Source of the DNA: Aquatica leii
Lineage: Eukaryota; Arthropoda; Insecta; Coleoptera; Lampyridae
Reading direction: 5' to 3'
DNA: 64,000 nucleotides
NCBI GenBank assembly: GCA_035610365.1
Contig: CM069432.1
Span: forward strand, 6,572,001-6,636,000
This document shows, one piece after another, positions 46,301 to 56,644 of the stretch. The notes below the pieces were generated by a model, which worked only from the letters and a program-made list of their open reading frames with translations, was not told the origin of the DNA and did not search any database. The stretch's first letter is position 1. Each line of letters starts with the position of its first letter. The position numbers were made by a program, and so were the translations under genes.

Positions 46301-46360
46301 AGTGGTACCTACACTCGTCCAGTTGCAAGCCTTGTACCTCTGCCGGTATCCTCAAATTAG
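43296..46360 (+). pseudogene. pol: BEL Pol: RT, RNase H, integrase, C-terminal domain, degenerate
   Basis: RT starts GRYVVAFSFEPNSSPLSSNY (43296-43613) and reaches TTKIRVV. About 40 residues, including the first catalytic block, are then deleted, and homology resumes at CADIQKMYRQITIRKED (43598). STYVDDVITG (about 43812) is the YVDD site. A TGA at 44057-44059 lies in frame. RNase H reads GFCDASEKGYSAVLY and LRLELSAAVLLANL. The integrase has YHHLSLHSGPNTVQAL with CIRECFTCYK as the zinc site, and GVDYAGPF, YSDNGRNFIG and GLWEAAIKSAK as the D, D and E. The C-terminal domain (VGDIVLLKGVASHPLSWPIG, 46055-46360) is the BEL-typical DUF5641. About six frame changes. Confidence 0.9.
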
Positions 46361-46496
46361 TTAATAGTTAAAACTTATTTGCTTAATTTTTTTATGTTAG
46401 TTACAGTTTATTTGCAATTAAGTTTAATTTGCTTTGCTCTTAGTTTAATTTAACCTTTTTACATTATATGAAATTATTCTAATTTGATGGGCGGTA

Positions 46497-46803
46497 TGTT
46501 AACGCCAAGTACGTCAATTTGCACTTTCTCCTCCTTTCATTGTTTCTTATCCTTATCACCACATTCCCATTGCATTCGTTTCCTAGTTTCGATATACAAC
46601 GCATCGTAATTTTAAAACGAGAACTTTTACTGTGCTAACGATTTTCCGCGGCAGTGAAATATTAGTTCGGTGAATTCGCTTCACGTGTGTCATCTGGCCA
46701 AATTGACCAAGAAGACTGCCACCATTCCGAGCCTGTGCGGATTACTCGTAAGTGATTTAATATCATTAATTTGCGACCACCAGCGCAACCTTATTCAAAA
46801 ACA
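46497..46803 (+). repeat. 3' LTR of the BEL element
   Basis: Same 307 bases as 40829-41135 with three substitutions; followed directly by CTTAT. Confidence 0.94.
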
Positions 46804-46830
46804 CTTATCACAATAACTTTTAAGCTTACT

Positions 46831-46847
46831 GGCCTGGGCCCATAACC
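46831..46847 (-). promoter_or_regulatory. Primer-binding site of the copia element
   Basis: The minus strand reads GGTTATGGGCCCAGGCC, a half-tRNA initiator-Met-type site used by Ty1/copia elements. It abuts the LTR at 46848. Its position beyond the BEL insertion shows BEL fell between copia PBS and gag. Confidence 0.8.
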
Positions 46848-46941
46848 TGTAAAATATGTGCACAGTGATACGAAGTTATTTTATTTGTAATAAAAGTACA
46901 AAAACACAAATAAACTGGTACTGAATTCTTATAACGTAACA
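46848..46941 (-). repeat. Probable 5' LTR of the copia element (about 94 bp)
   Basis: Read on the minus strand it starts TGTTACGTTATAAG and ends CATATTTTACA, next to the PBS. It contains an AAATAAAATA poly(A)-type signal. The inner edge is firm; the outer edge rests only on the TGTT..ACA form, because the partner LTR is lost. The true LTR may be longer. Confidence 0.45.
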
Positions 46942-48645
46942 ACTTTTAAAAAACTAAAAAAACTTCTTATTTCAGTCCTTCAACAGAACTCGGTTTAATC
47001 TATGGAAAAGTACTAACCAGCAGGCACATCTTAACAAGCAACCGCTCGACTTATTGATTTTAAATTGTTACATTTTTAACGTAAATATTTATTGGATAAT
47101 ACAAAATGCATTGCTTTTCTGATTGTTCCAATTACAATTAACTTAATTTAAAATTGATATCTAAATTATTACTATTTGCTCACGTGGTGATTCGATTCTC
47201 GATTTGTCGTATTATCGAATTTTTTATATTTCAATTAATTATTATTGTGGAAGTTTTGCATTCAAAGCAGGTGTCGTAGATTTTATGTTAATCTTATATT
47301 ATGTTTGTGCTAAGATTTATAACGTTAATCAAGGTATGTGCGTAGAGAAAAGGACCTTTCGAATTAACTTTGTTTGAACTAAATATAGTGCGCAATTAAT
47401 TAAAGGAACCTTTGTTTGGAGGGCCTGTTTTTGGCATATCAATCTGGTGTGCAGTGATCTGGAGGTTGCGATACCGCCACTGCTGTGCTATTACCGCATA
47501 AAGTAAATGGAATCGTATCACGAACCAAAATATTGATCAGTCAATAAACGAAAACACAACTTTGAGTACCAATCAAAAACTTGTTCTTATACAATATGGA
47601 AAAAGTGCAATTACAACAATAGCTAAAACGCGACACATACAACAGATGTGCCCGTATTAAAACCCTCGTGAAACGAAATACAAAGGGAGATTTAGTTTAT
47701 ATGAAACTTGAGCACTGTGAGCTTGTAGATGTGTAAATAATAACGAGAATAGGAAAAGCTTGTTCATTTAATGTTTTATAAGACCGGTCGACTTAATTAG
47801 AGACTGTTTTGTAAATTGCACACGTAAGGAAGGTTGTCAACTAGATGAACTTAATCCTTAAAGTTGCTTAACCACCCGCTCTAAACTTTCCGTTTATAAA
47901 CCAATTTTTGTCGTTTTCTTAAAACTAAATTAAGATGTACGCGCATAAAGCATTTAACGCAATAAAGTAAAATCAAGTGTAATTTAACGCAGCGTCTTCT
48001 AAAAATAAACACAGACTCATTTAAGCTTTTTGCAAAACGTTTTTATAAGGAAACCAATGCTGTTTTCTGCATCGTGACTCATCTTTTTACAATGAATGCT
48101 TCTATTTTAAATCTATGTAATCACAACGTGTTGCAAAGTCATATCCTGTGTTTAATCTCCCACATCTAACGTGTATAACCGTCAATTTAATTAATTATGT
48201 TCTAATAATTTTAATCAAATGTGTGTGTTAATTTATCGATTACCTAAGAATCAGGTGAGATTTTACATAATTATTGCAGCATTAGTTTTATGTTTCTTTG
48301 TTGGTATAATTTTAGGCACTTAAATTTTAAGCATATAGTGTATAGTGTAGTAATAATTCTAAAATTAACTTAACTGTCATTTAATCAATAATTTTCTGAT
48401 TTCGGTCTTTCATTGTTACCTCAAACTGTGTGATTAATGATGACTTTTTATTTGCACAGAAAATCACAAGACAATTTAATAATGATTACTTTTATCGACA
48501 GAGACAGCGAATTGTTTGATTCATCATTCTCAAAGATATCCCTTACTGATTATCCTTAAGGTGGTGATGGAAAATTGTTGGTTGCCTATACACCAGAGCT
48601 AATCCTTTGGTTTTAAATAATAACACTAGATCCAGATACAATTCG
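46942..48645. other. AT-rich DNA, no gene seen
   Basis: No coding homology, inverted ends or tandem array recognised over 1.7 kb. Confidence 0.4.
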
Positions 48646-49480
48646 TTATTATTAAAGAGCGGATAGTAAGGCAAGAAAAAATACCAAAAAAGGTGGCGTA
48701 AATGGCATATTAAACCTGCCAAAAAGGCAATAAAAAAGGCACATATATCTATTAAAATTTACAGTTTATTTTTTTGTTTTACAATGTTTATTAAGTGCTA
48801 TTATTTTCCCAAGCACAAATCAAATAGTTTTTAATATTTTGACCAAGAAGCTGTTGCCTGTTATCATTTAAAATATTTTTATAGAAGGAAACAGTTTTTT
48901 CGACGTCACAAGATGTTAGTGGAGCAAATTTTAATGCCGATGTTTCCGTTATTGTTAAAGATATTTTCTGTTGATGCTTCTTGACCTCCTACTTTTTGAA
49001 TTTTAGTCAGTTGTTTAAAGAGACCAAAGGAAGGGTTTTTTTGATGTGACGGAATCCCATTTTTGATAAATTTTTCTTCCTATAGTTTCTGGACATGCTC
49101 TTATAATTGTTCTTATTCTTTCGAATGTAGCGAAAGATTCGGTCGTTGCGGTTTCGCTTTTTTCTAACGTCTTTAATTCGTCAGGAATGCCGGAAAAGTG
49201 TGTTTTTATAAAAACTAGCTTTGTCATTAAAAGCTTTTTGAGATTTAGCAATTGCTGCAGAGGCCTTCTTGTCAAATAATTTAACCACCTGAAGTAAGAC
49301 AATTCAATTAATGTATAAAACAATGTCAGTTTATAGTATGAAGTGTACCTCTTTAATTTTTTAAAAATGTGTGGCATAAAAAATGCAAGCAGATAACCAA
49401 GTTCCCCATCTTGTTATAATAGGTTCCGGTTGAAGTTTAACATCTGGAAGTTTTTCTTTATAGGCCCTTACCCGTTATGG
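48646..49480 (-). mobile_element. 3' half of a hAT element
   Basis: Left end ATTAAAGAGCGGATAGTAAG (48646) is the hAT-type terminus also seen at 37141. Inward lies a hAT C-terminal coding region on the minus strand. The 5' half of the element is absent. Confidence 0.7.
48780..49480 (-). pseudogene. hAT transposase C-terminal part
   Basis: Minus strand: KTHFSGIPDELKTLEKSETA and ESFATFERIRTIIRACPETI (49015-49377), a helical region before the dimerisation domain. In other frames it then reads APLTSCDVEKTVSFYKNILN and NRQQLLGQNIKNYLI (near 48815-48950), which is the hAT family C-terminal dimerisation domain (a SxxxER-type block, here SCDVEK). No catalytic Asp or C-x-H motif is retained. Frame changes near 49010 and 48950 make it non-coding. 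Confidence 0.65.
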
Positions 49481-49774
49481 TGCTTTCACAAAAACCTGAA
49501 ACAAGATCTAATAACACTGGTCTGCATGAAAATCGGCCCTGATACCATTCTTGACGATTCTTATGTAAAATGACCTGAATTCAAAAATGAGCTCCGTTTT
49601 TACCAATCACCCACCTATTTTGGGGGGACCCCATTTAATTTTATATTTTGCATTTTTTATAGAATTTTAACTTATAGCCGTTAAACATCCCAAAACAGGT
49701 AATAAAATTTATACCAAAGTATATGGCAAAAGTTTTACTATAAAATGTATATAGAAACAACAATAAAATACAAA
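49481..49774. other. Spacer, no gene seen
   Basis: AT-rich sequence between the hAT half and the mariner, with a TTTTGGGGGGACCCC patch near 49619. No coding signal. Confidence 0.35.
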
Positions 49775-49776
49775 TA

Positions 49777-50135
49777 TACAGTGTGTCCGAAAAGTATGGA
49801 ATATATTATACAGGTCGATAAATATGCACTTTACACGAAAAAGTTCTAAATAAAAGTTGTTTATCACTTAGTTATCTACCACCTGGGAGATATCAATTTA
49901 AATTTTTGCTGTAAACAAAATCGCAACGAATAACACTTACATTTTTTTAAATGGCAAGGCACGTCTGTATTATACTCATTTGATAGAGTCTTTTTTCTCT
50001 TTTCAACCATATGAAACTTGAATACCTTTACATCAAAAAATTTTCAAGAAAAACAAGGACATGTCTGACAAATTTATTTTACTGAGCAGTATTAATCAGG
50101 TACGTAATATGTAGTATTGAAACAATTGAGTGCAC
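49777..50135 (+). repeat. Left long inverted repeat of the mariner
   Basis: Pairs with 51295-51654 at high identity, including CCACCTGGGAGATATCAATT and GGTACGTAATATGT. Similarity fades at about 50135, after TTGAAACAATTGAGTGCACT. Confidence 0.85.
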
Positions 50136-50212
50136 TGTCACAATAGCAAATATTAAACTTTAAATATCTTTACATAAAATTGTTATAACAAAAAAATGTA
50201 TTTAAACTAAAC

Positions 50213-51251
50213 TTACAATAAGTGTTCAAAATGTAAACCATTCATAATTTGACAGTGGTAAATTCGATTTTTAAAACCATCGATTGCTTTTGAAATCATA
50301 TCTCGAGTTATAGCTCTTATCTCAACTCTAATGCGATTTTTCAAATCTTCAACATTATCAGGTCTATTTACATAAATTTTGCTTTTAATATAGCCCCAAA
50401 GAAAAAAATCTAGTAGACTTAAATCCGGCGAGCGAGCAGGCCATTCTATAGTACCTCTTCTGCCTATCCATGTATTTTGAAAAGTATTATTAAGAAAGTG
50501 GGGGACATTAATTCCAAAATGTGGCGGTGCCCCGTCTTGTTGAAGCCATATTCTGTTATGAGGTATATCTGGATCTACTTCATGTGGAAATAACTCGGCC
50601 AAAGCAGGAACTAACTCAAATCTTAAGAAATCGAGATAAATATTCGCCGTTAAACTACCTTCAAAAAAATATGGGCCCAAAATTTGACTTCCAATCATTC
50701 CTACCCAGACGTTGACTTTCTGCTGATATTGGGTGTGTCCTTCTAGATACCAGTGAGGATTTTGTGAAGACCAGTAACGTGTGTTTTGTTTGTTAATTGT
50801 GCCGTTTAAACAAAACGTGGCCTCATCAGTAAAATTGTTTCACAAAACTCCAGCCTTCTGTCCAAATCGTCTTCAAATAATTCTTGAACTACACAAGCTT
50901 TATAAGGATAAAATTTTTCTTTTTTTAAAACGTCATGTACACCCGATTTATTCAAATTATGGTCTCTAGCAATTTGCTGAACAGAAATTTGTGGATTTTC
51001 CTCAACAGACAAGAACACATTTTCTCGTTCCACATTACTTAATGACAAAGTCTACCAGTTCTACTCGCATCTTTCACCGAACCTGTCTCTTGAAATTTCC
51101 GCCAAATTTTGCTTACCGTGGACTGCGAAATGTTTAATTCTGGATGCAAGTTATTAAATAAATTACATACTTCGTCTAGGGTTCTTCTTCTATCTCCATA
51201 TCCCAGAATCATTAAAATTTCAATTCTATGTTTCTCAGATAATTGAGCCAT
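50213..51251 (-). pseudogene. Mariner-like transposase, broken
   Basis: Inserts the element at TA. The ATG at 51249-51251 starts MAQLSEKHRIEILMILGYGD, then an HTH (LDEVCNLFNNLHPEL, STVSKIWRKFQETGSV). A break near 51045 leads to the second HTH (SLSNVERENVFLSVEENP, VQQIARDHNLNKSGVHDVLK). A second break near 50850 shifts into the catalytic part: FTDEATFCLNG (first Asp), IWLQQDGAPPHF (second Asp) and SPDLSLLDFFLWG (third Asp), with 41 residues between the last two, that is DD41D. The C-terminal part to residue 161 (50213-50698) is open and ends MNGLHFEHLL. All three Asp are kept; two frameshifts inactivate it. Confidence 0.87.
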
Positions 51252-51294
51252 ATTTCAAGCACTAACAAATAGCAAAGTGTGACAGTGTTCTAAA

Positions 51295-51654
51295 GTGAAT
51301 TCAATTGTTTCAATGCCACATATTACGTACCTGATTAATACTGCTCAGTAAAATAAATTTGTTAGACATGTCCTTGTTTTTCTTGAAAATTTTTTGATGT
51401 AAAGGTATTCAAGTTTCATATGGTTGAAAAGAGAAAAAAAGACTCTATGAAATAAGTATAATAAAGACGTGCCTTGCCATTTAAAAAAATGTAAGTGTTA
51501 TTCGTTGCGATTTTGTTTACAGCAAAAATTTAAATTGATATCTCCCAGGTGGTAGATAACTAAGTGATAAACAAGTTTTATTTACAACTTTTTTGTGTAA
51601 AGTGCATATTTATCGACCGGTATAATATATTCCATACTTTTTGGACACACTGTA
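51295..51654 (-). repeat. Right long inverted repeat of the mariner
   Basis: Inverse of 49777-50135. It ends near the transposase start: the 45 bases between its inner edge and the ATG (51251) are unique to this side. Confidence 0.85.
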
Positions 51655-51656
51655 TA

Positions 51657-52091
51657 AGAACAGTAAAAAAATATCAATAAACAGGAAGATTCACTGCACG
51701 ACGCTGGCGATCTCAATACCATATGCAGGTTTGAACAGGAATTTTCGACAGGCTTGAACTTGCATTACTCTTCTCATTATACTATATTACATTGTTTGCT
51801 TAACTGCTTCGATCAGTACATCTATAGCTGTTGCAGAGTTAACTTGTCGACGTTTTAAACGTGCTGGATTTTGTGTTTATATTTGTTCATTTGTGTAAAA
51901 CAGTAAAACTACTTTTACTCCGGATATCCTTAGTTACCAGTTAAGGTGTTAAGGTATACCATATTACATCTAATTTAAAACTTTAACTTAAAACTATTTT
52001 TTTATATATAACTGTGTAAACTAATATTACATTCTGAACTTATTACTATTCTACTCTTATAATTCTGTTTATACAATCAACGTGACTATGA
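51657..52091. other. Mostly 3' flank of the next LINE, no gene seen
   Basis: AT-rich. The part nearest 52091 is probably the 3' untranslated end of the minus-strand LINE; I could not find a tail or target duplication that fixes its end. Confidence 0.4.
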
Positions 52092-54910
52092 CTATTCTTT
52101 ATATACAAGTTTACTCCATTCTTTTTTATTGTGAGACAATCGTTTTGTTTCTTCCCATCTGATTTTTCTATTGTTTAGTAATTGTGCGAGTTCGTCGTTC
52201 CAAGTCTTTCTCGGTCGTCCTCTTGTTCTCTTCCCTATAGTTTTTGCTTCCCATATGTTCTTTACCGGTCTTTCTTCGTCTACTCTACACAAATGTCCAA
52301 ACCATTTTAACTATTGTTTTTCAATTTTGTCTAACACTGACACTACTTTTAGTTCTTCTCTCACTATCTCGTTCTTTATTCTGTCTAATCGCGTCACTCC
52401 CTTAACCCGTCTTAAATATTTCATGTCCATCGCTTGTAGTTTACTTTTTAGTCTTTTATTTAGTACCCAACTTTCACTACCAAAGATCAAAATAGGTCTG
52501 AATATTGTCTTGTAAATAGTAATTTTCGTTTTTGTTGATATTTCCTTTTTTCCTATGAATGTTTGTTTTAGAGTGTGATACATATTAGCTGCCGATTGTA
52601 CCCTTTCGTTTATTTCTGCTTCAATGTTTCCTTGCTCATCTATTATCACTCCTAAGTACTTAAACGACTGTACTTGTTCTAACGTTTTTCCTTCTATTGT
52701 TATATTGACATTTTTCCTTTGTTTTCCAATCATCATTACCTTGGTTTTGTTTTCGTTTATTTTCATATTTCGCTTTGTCAATGCTCTTGTCCATGTTTTT
52801 AAATTTCCTTCCAATTGTTTTTCTCCCGCCGCGCATAGCATCAGGTCATCCGCAAAAGCACATTCTGATATTCTCACTGCTTTTAATCTCCGGTATCCTA
52901 TATTCATTTTGTTAACTTGGTTTTTTATTTCTTTTATAATGTCATCCATGACGATAATAAATAGTGTTGGACTCAGTATACCTCCTTGTTTTAATCCATC
53001 TCCTGCTGTGAATTCTGTTGATTGCATGTTACCAGTTCGTACATAGTTTTTATTGTTTTCGTAGGTGCTTTGAATTGCTATTCTCAAACCATAATATACT
53101 CCTCGCCGTTTTAAACTTTCCCACACAATTTTTCTGGGTACGTTATCGAACGCTTTCTCTAAGTCTTACGTTCATCGTTCTACTTTTTTCTATGATTTCT
53201 TTTATGGTAAAAATGTGGTCTTGTATACTTCTTCCTTTTCTAAATCCACTTTGGGCTTCTTGTAGTTGAGGTTCTATTATCCGTCGTAATCCACTGTCCA
53301 ACATTCTTTCGTACATTTTTCTGACTGTGCTTAATAGTGTAATGCCTCTATAATTTTCGAATTTTCTGTTGTCTCCTTTCTTGTACATGGGTATCATAAT
53401 TCCCACTTTCCAATCATCTGGTACTTTTCCTTCTTCCCAAACTTTTTGAAATATTTCTTTTATCATCATTTTGCCGTGCTCTCCTAAGTGTACGATCATT
53501 TCTGGTTTTATTTTATCAAATCCCGCGGCTTTTCCTTTTTTCATTGCCTTGATTGTTTGTGTCATTTCTCTCATACTTATGCCTTCACTCTTTTTGTCTT
53601 CCTGTACCTCTTCTTGCCATGTTGTATTTGTTCCTGTTGTATTCTCTACGTTAAACAATTTCTCAAAGTATTGTCTCCATCTTTCCATTATGTCGTTGTC
53701 GTTTTTCAGCACTTCTCCGTTGTCATTTTTAATGTATTTTATTGTATTGTTCTTTTTTTTCTCAAGTTCTTCAGTACATTGTAGAATAGTTTTTGATTTG
53801 TTTTACTGACTTCTTCTATTTTATTTCCAAACTCGTTCCACGTTTTTCTTTTTGCGTCCATGACCATATTCTTGGCTTTTTTCCTTTCATTTTGGTATTC
53901 TGCGTAATTTTCTTGTGTCTTTTTTTGCAAATATTTTTTCCATTTCTGTTTCTTTATTTTGAGTTGCGTTTTAATCTCTTCGTTTCACCATCTTGTTTGA
54001 TTCTTTTTGTGAGTTGTAAAAGCTACTCTGCATGTTTGTCTTGCAACACATAAAACAGTTTCTTTAAAACTTTGCCATAGCTGTTCTACCGTTTTTGTTT
54101 TCCACTAGTTTTTTGTCTGCGTTAATATCCTCGTTTCTTTCTGTTTTGCTTAAGTTCAATTTTTGTTTTTCTTATTTTGATTCTTATTTTAGCTACTAAC
54201 AAGTAGTGGTCGCTGTTAATTTCTGAGCCCCTTCTAACTTTTACGTCCCTCACTTCTTTCTTAAAACGTGTATTTGTTAGTACATAATCTATAACTGATT
54301 TTTCTTTTCTACTTTCTACCACTCTTGTAAACGTGTGAATATCTTTATGCTTAAAGAACGAGTTCATTATCAACAAATCGTTTTGAATACAAAATTCGAT
54401 TAATCTTTTGCCATTATTATTTCTATGTTCTTCGCCGTATTTTCCTATAACATTTTCTGTGCTGTTTTTCTTTTTACCAACTCTGCAATTCAAATCTCCT
54501 AATAGTACGATCCTATCTTTGAGTTCATATACCACACCTGTTAGTTCTTCCCAAAACGCATCTTTTTTGTCCATTGTTTCATCTTCGTTTGGTCCATATG
54601 CTATTATAATGTTTGTTTTATTTTGATTGTCTAATTGCATTATAATTTTTAAGATTCTCGGCGAGATGTGATTCCATTTCTGTATGCTTCCTACCCATTC
54701 ATTTTTTATTATGCACCCTACCCCTTCTTTTGCTCTTGATTCTAAACTTACCCCGCTATATATTAATACATGACCTTTTTGAGTTGTTATTTCTCCATAA
54801 CCCTTTTTCTTTGTTTCGCTTATTGCCAAATTATCTAGATTTGATTCTTCGAATTCTTGTATTAACTCTTCTTCTTTTCCCAACAGACCTCTTACGTTCC
54901 ATGTTGCCAC
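52092..54910 (-). pseudogene. LINE ORF2: endonuclease and reverse transcriptase
   Basis: The endonuclease (54122-54910) reads MATWNVRGLLGKEEELIQEF, NLAISETKKKGYGE, VLLGDLNCRVG and INSDHYLLVAKIR. These are the N, E, D and SDH catalytic blocks, all kept. A stop ends this frame at 54122; the basic linker (53739-53930) follows in other frames. The RT (53143-53712 and 52311-53126) reads KAAGFDKIKPEMIVHLG, ENYRGITLLSTVRKMYERML, QSGFRKGRSIQDHIFTIKE, GGILSPTLFIIVMDD and ECAFADDLMLCAAG (the FADD catalytic pair). The tail reads SFKYLGVIIDEQGN, GSESWVLNKRL and GRPRKTWNDEL (52092-52292). Three or four frame breaks separate otherwise clean blocks. Confidence 0.87.
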
Positions 54911-55315
54911 CCTTAATAGTCTACTTTCGTTTTTTCTTTTTTTTTATGTTTATTTTATTTTGCCAATCATTCATGTCAACCTTAATTTTCCTATTTTCAT
55001 TTTTATGTATATCTGATGTATTTGTGCTCTTTTTGCGTTTTTTATCTTCACTTATTTCTCCGTTTCCCATATAGTTCTCAAGTTGTACCTTACCTTGATC
55101 TTTTTCTTTTTCTTTAGTTATGTGTCTTTGTTTAGTTGTTAATTTTTGTAGTTCCTGTACTAACTCTTTTCTCTTCCTATTAATTCCAACTCAGTTTCCG
55201 TTAGACGAATTCACAGTTTTCTCTTTATCTTGTTTTATTATTTTTCCGTTTTCTCTTATCGTGTCCATTTCGTTAGCTGTTTTTGTCGTTGTATTTCCAT
55301 TTGTCCTATTTCTTA

Positions 55316-56209
55316 TTAGTTTTTTGTAAGTTTATTCTTTTCTTCATTCCATATGTACTTCTCACCATTTATTTCTAGCTTTTTGTAACTCACTTTTATA
55401 CTGTTTCCTTTATTCTTTTCTTCTTTGGCAATTTTCCTTATTATTGCTTGAGTTTTTTGCTCTTCGTAGGTGAGATCGCTGTCAATATAGATATTTTTGC
55501 CTCCCAATTTGTATTTGTTTTTAATTACTTCCATCTTTTGTTCAAAGTTTTTGAGTTTTGCAATTACCATTTTCGGTTCTTGTTTTCCTATCTTGTAAGC
55601 CGTTTCTACTTCAATTGTAGCCCCCGTTTCTTTTTTAATTAACTCTGTTACCCATTCTTTGAGGTTATTGTCTTGTGCCGTAGTTCCTTTAATTATTATA
55701 TTGTTTTTCTTATTATTTTTTTTCTTGCGCTTCTAATCTTTTCTTCATTATTTTAATTTCTTGTTGTAGTTCATATTTTTCAATTTGCCAGCTTTCGTCC
55801 CTCCTTTTTAACTCTTCTCTTCGAGTTTTTATCTCTTCTTCTTGTTTTTTCATTTGTTCCTGTGTACCTCTTATGTCCATTCTAGTACTTTTAACTTCCT
55901 CTTTAATGTCATTTATTTGTAGGGCCATTTTTTCATTAACTGTTCTAGCTTTTCCATATTGTATTCAGTTTCACTTACTGATAACTTTTTGTTTTCTGTA
56001 CTTTTGTTTGGAGGAGTTCTTTGCATTACTTTGGTTACTTTTCTTTGATTTTCTAGGGCTTCTATTTTCTCGCTATGATTTTCGCTTTCTTCTCTTTTCC
56101 TTTTAAATAAGTCTACTTCTATAGATGCTGCGCTAAATTTACTCGTAGTATCGTTGCCTTTACTGTTACTCATTTGCTTCCTCGCAGTCGTATTCTCTTG
56201 ATTTCTCAC
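55316..56209 (-). pseudogene. LINE ORF1 with coiled coil
   Basis: Starts MRNQENTTARKQMSNSKGND (56209). A frame break near 55920 leads to a Glu/Lys/Arg-rich coiled coil (MALQINDIKEEVKSTRMDIR to MKKRLEAQEKK, 55713-55928). After another break near 55720 a C-terminal domain follows with NNIIIKGTTAQDNNLKEWV and YKIGKQEPKMVIAKLKNFEQ, and then GGKNIYIDSDLTYEE (55316-55690). Coiled coil followed by an RRM-like and basic C-terminal domain resembles L1-type ORF1 proteins, which bind element RNA as trimers. The likeness is in layout; I do not claim homology at sequence level. Confidence 0.65.
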
Positions 56210-56590
56210 TAGTATTATTTGTAATTTTTATTTAGTTTTTAATTAGTTATTTATACTATGATACATGTTCGATTTAATATACAGTTTTATTTTTATTAAG
56301 TGATATTTAAGTTGCCTAACTTACCGCGCGTTTAGGCAATGTTTTAAGTGAATTTTATTATTTACGTTATTTTCCGCACGCTTATAAAATTCCTGACTGA
56401 TAAGGTTTTGTATATTATCGACCTTGTTTTATCTTTACCTTACTTTTTCGTCGAAAAACAACTTTTAAACCGTATATTTTAATTGCACTTATTATCACTA
56501 TTACTGTCTACTAAATCACTTTCAAATTTTTAGATAAATTAGTTTTTTACTTTCGCTGTTTTAACACTTTAAATAACGCTTTGGAACGGA

Positions 56591-56644
56591 GCCGTGTTAC
56601 GGGTTTCGCGTTGCCAACAACAATGAACAATAACAATCGGTGGT
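56591..56644. other. LINE 5' border region
   Basis: GC-richer stretch (GGAGCCGTGTTACGGGTTTC and onward) between the LINE leader and the next remnant; it may be the LINE 5' terminus. Confidence 0.35.

Larger units (their letters stand above)
40829..46803 (+). mobile_element. BEL/Pao LTR retrotransposon, 5975 bp
   Basis: Identical-length LTRs (307 bp) at 40829-41135 and 46497-46803 differ at about three bases. The flanks are CTTAT at 40824-40828 and CTTAT at 46804-46808, a 5 bp target duplication. The PBS and the order gag, protease, RT, RNase H, integrase, with a C-terminal domain after integrase, fit BEL/Pao. Internal stops, shifts and an RT deletion show a dead copy despite the young LTRs. 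Confidence 0.94.
37239..46941 (-). mobile_element. Ty1/copia retrotransposon remnant, split by a BEL/Pao insertion
   Basis: On the minus strand: 5' LTR and PBS at 46831-46941, leader, then BEL (40829-46803) inserted, then gag from about 40735 and pol down to 37239. Integrase precedes RT, the copia order. The 3' end is lost: the RNase H domain stops at SSTESN near 37239, where the hAT end begins, so the 3' LTR is missing. Confidence 0.88.
49777..51654 (-). mobile_element. Mariner-type (DD41D-like) transposon with long inverted repeats, 1878 bp
   Basis: Ends TACAGTGTGTCC... at 49777 and its complement ending at 51654, flanked by TA (49775-49776 and 51655-51656). The inverted repeats run about 360 bases each, far beyond the ~30 bp usual for mariner. 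A broken transposase lies between them on the minus strand. A second copy starts at 63564. Confidence 0.9.
52092..56590 (-). mobile_element. Near full-length LINE with ORF1 and ORF2 (clade not assigned)
   Basis: On the minus strand: leader (56210-56590), ORF1 with coiled coil (55316-56209), ORF2 endonuclease then RT (54910 to 52092). Both ORFs are recognisable end to end, with few lesions. Its RT differs from the RTE-like remnants at 11 and 14 kb. Borders at both ends are approximate. Confidence 0.85.

Noticed and set aside
52171..55642. Many hydrophobic plus-strand open frames
   Set aside because: They are the opposite strand of the A-rich LINE ORF1 and ORF2, which carry clear homology on the minus strand.
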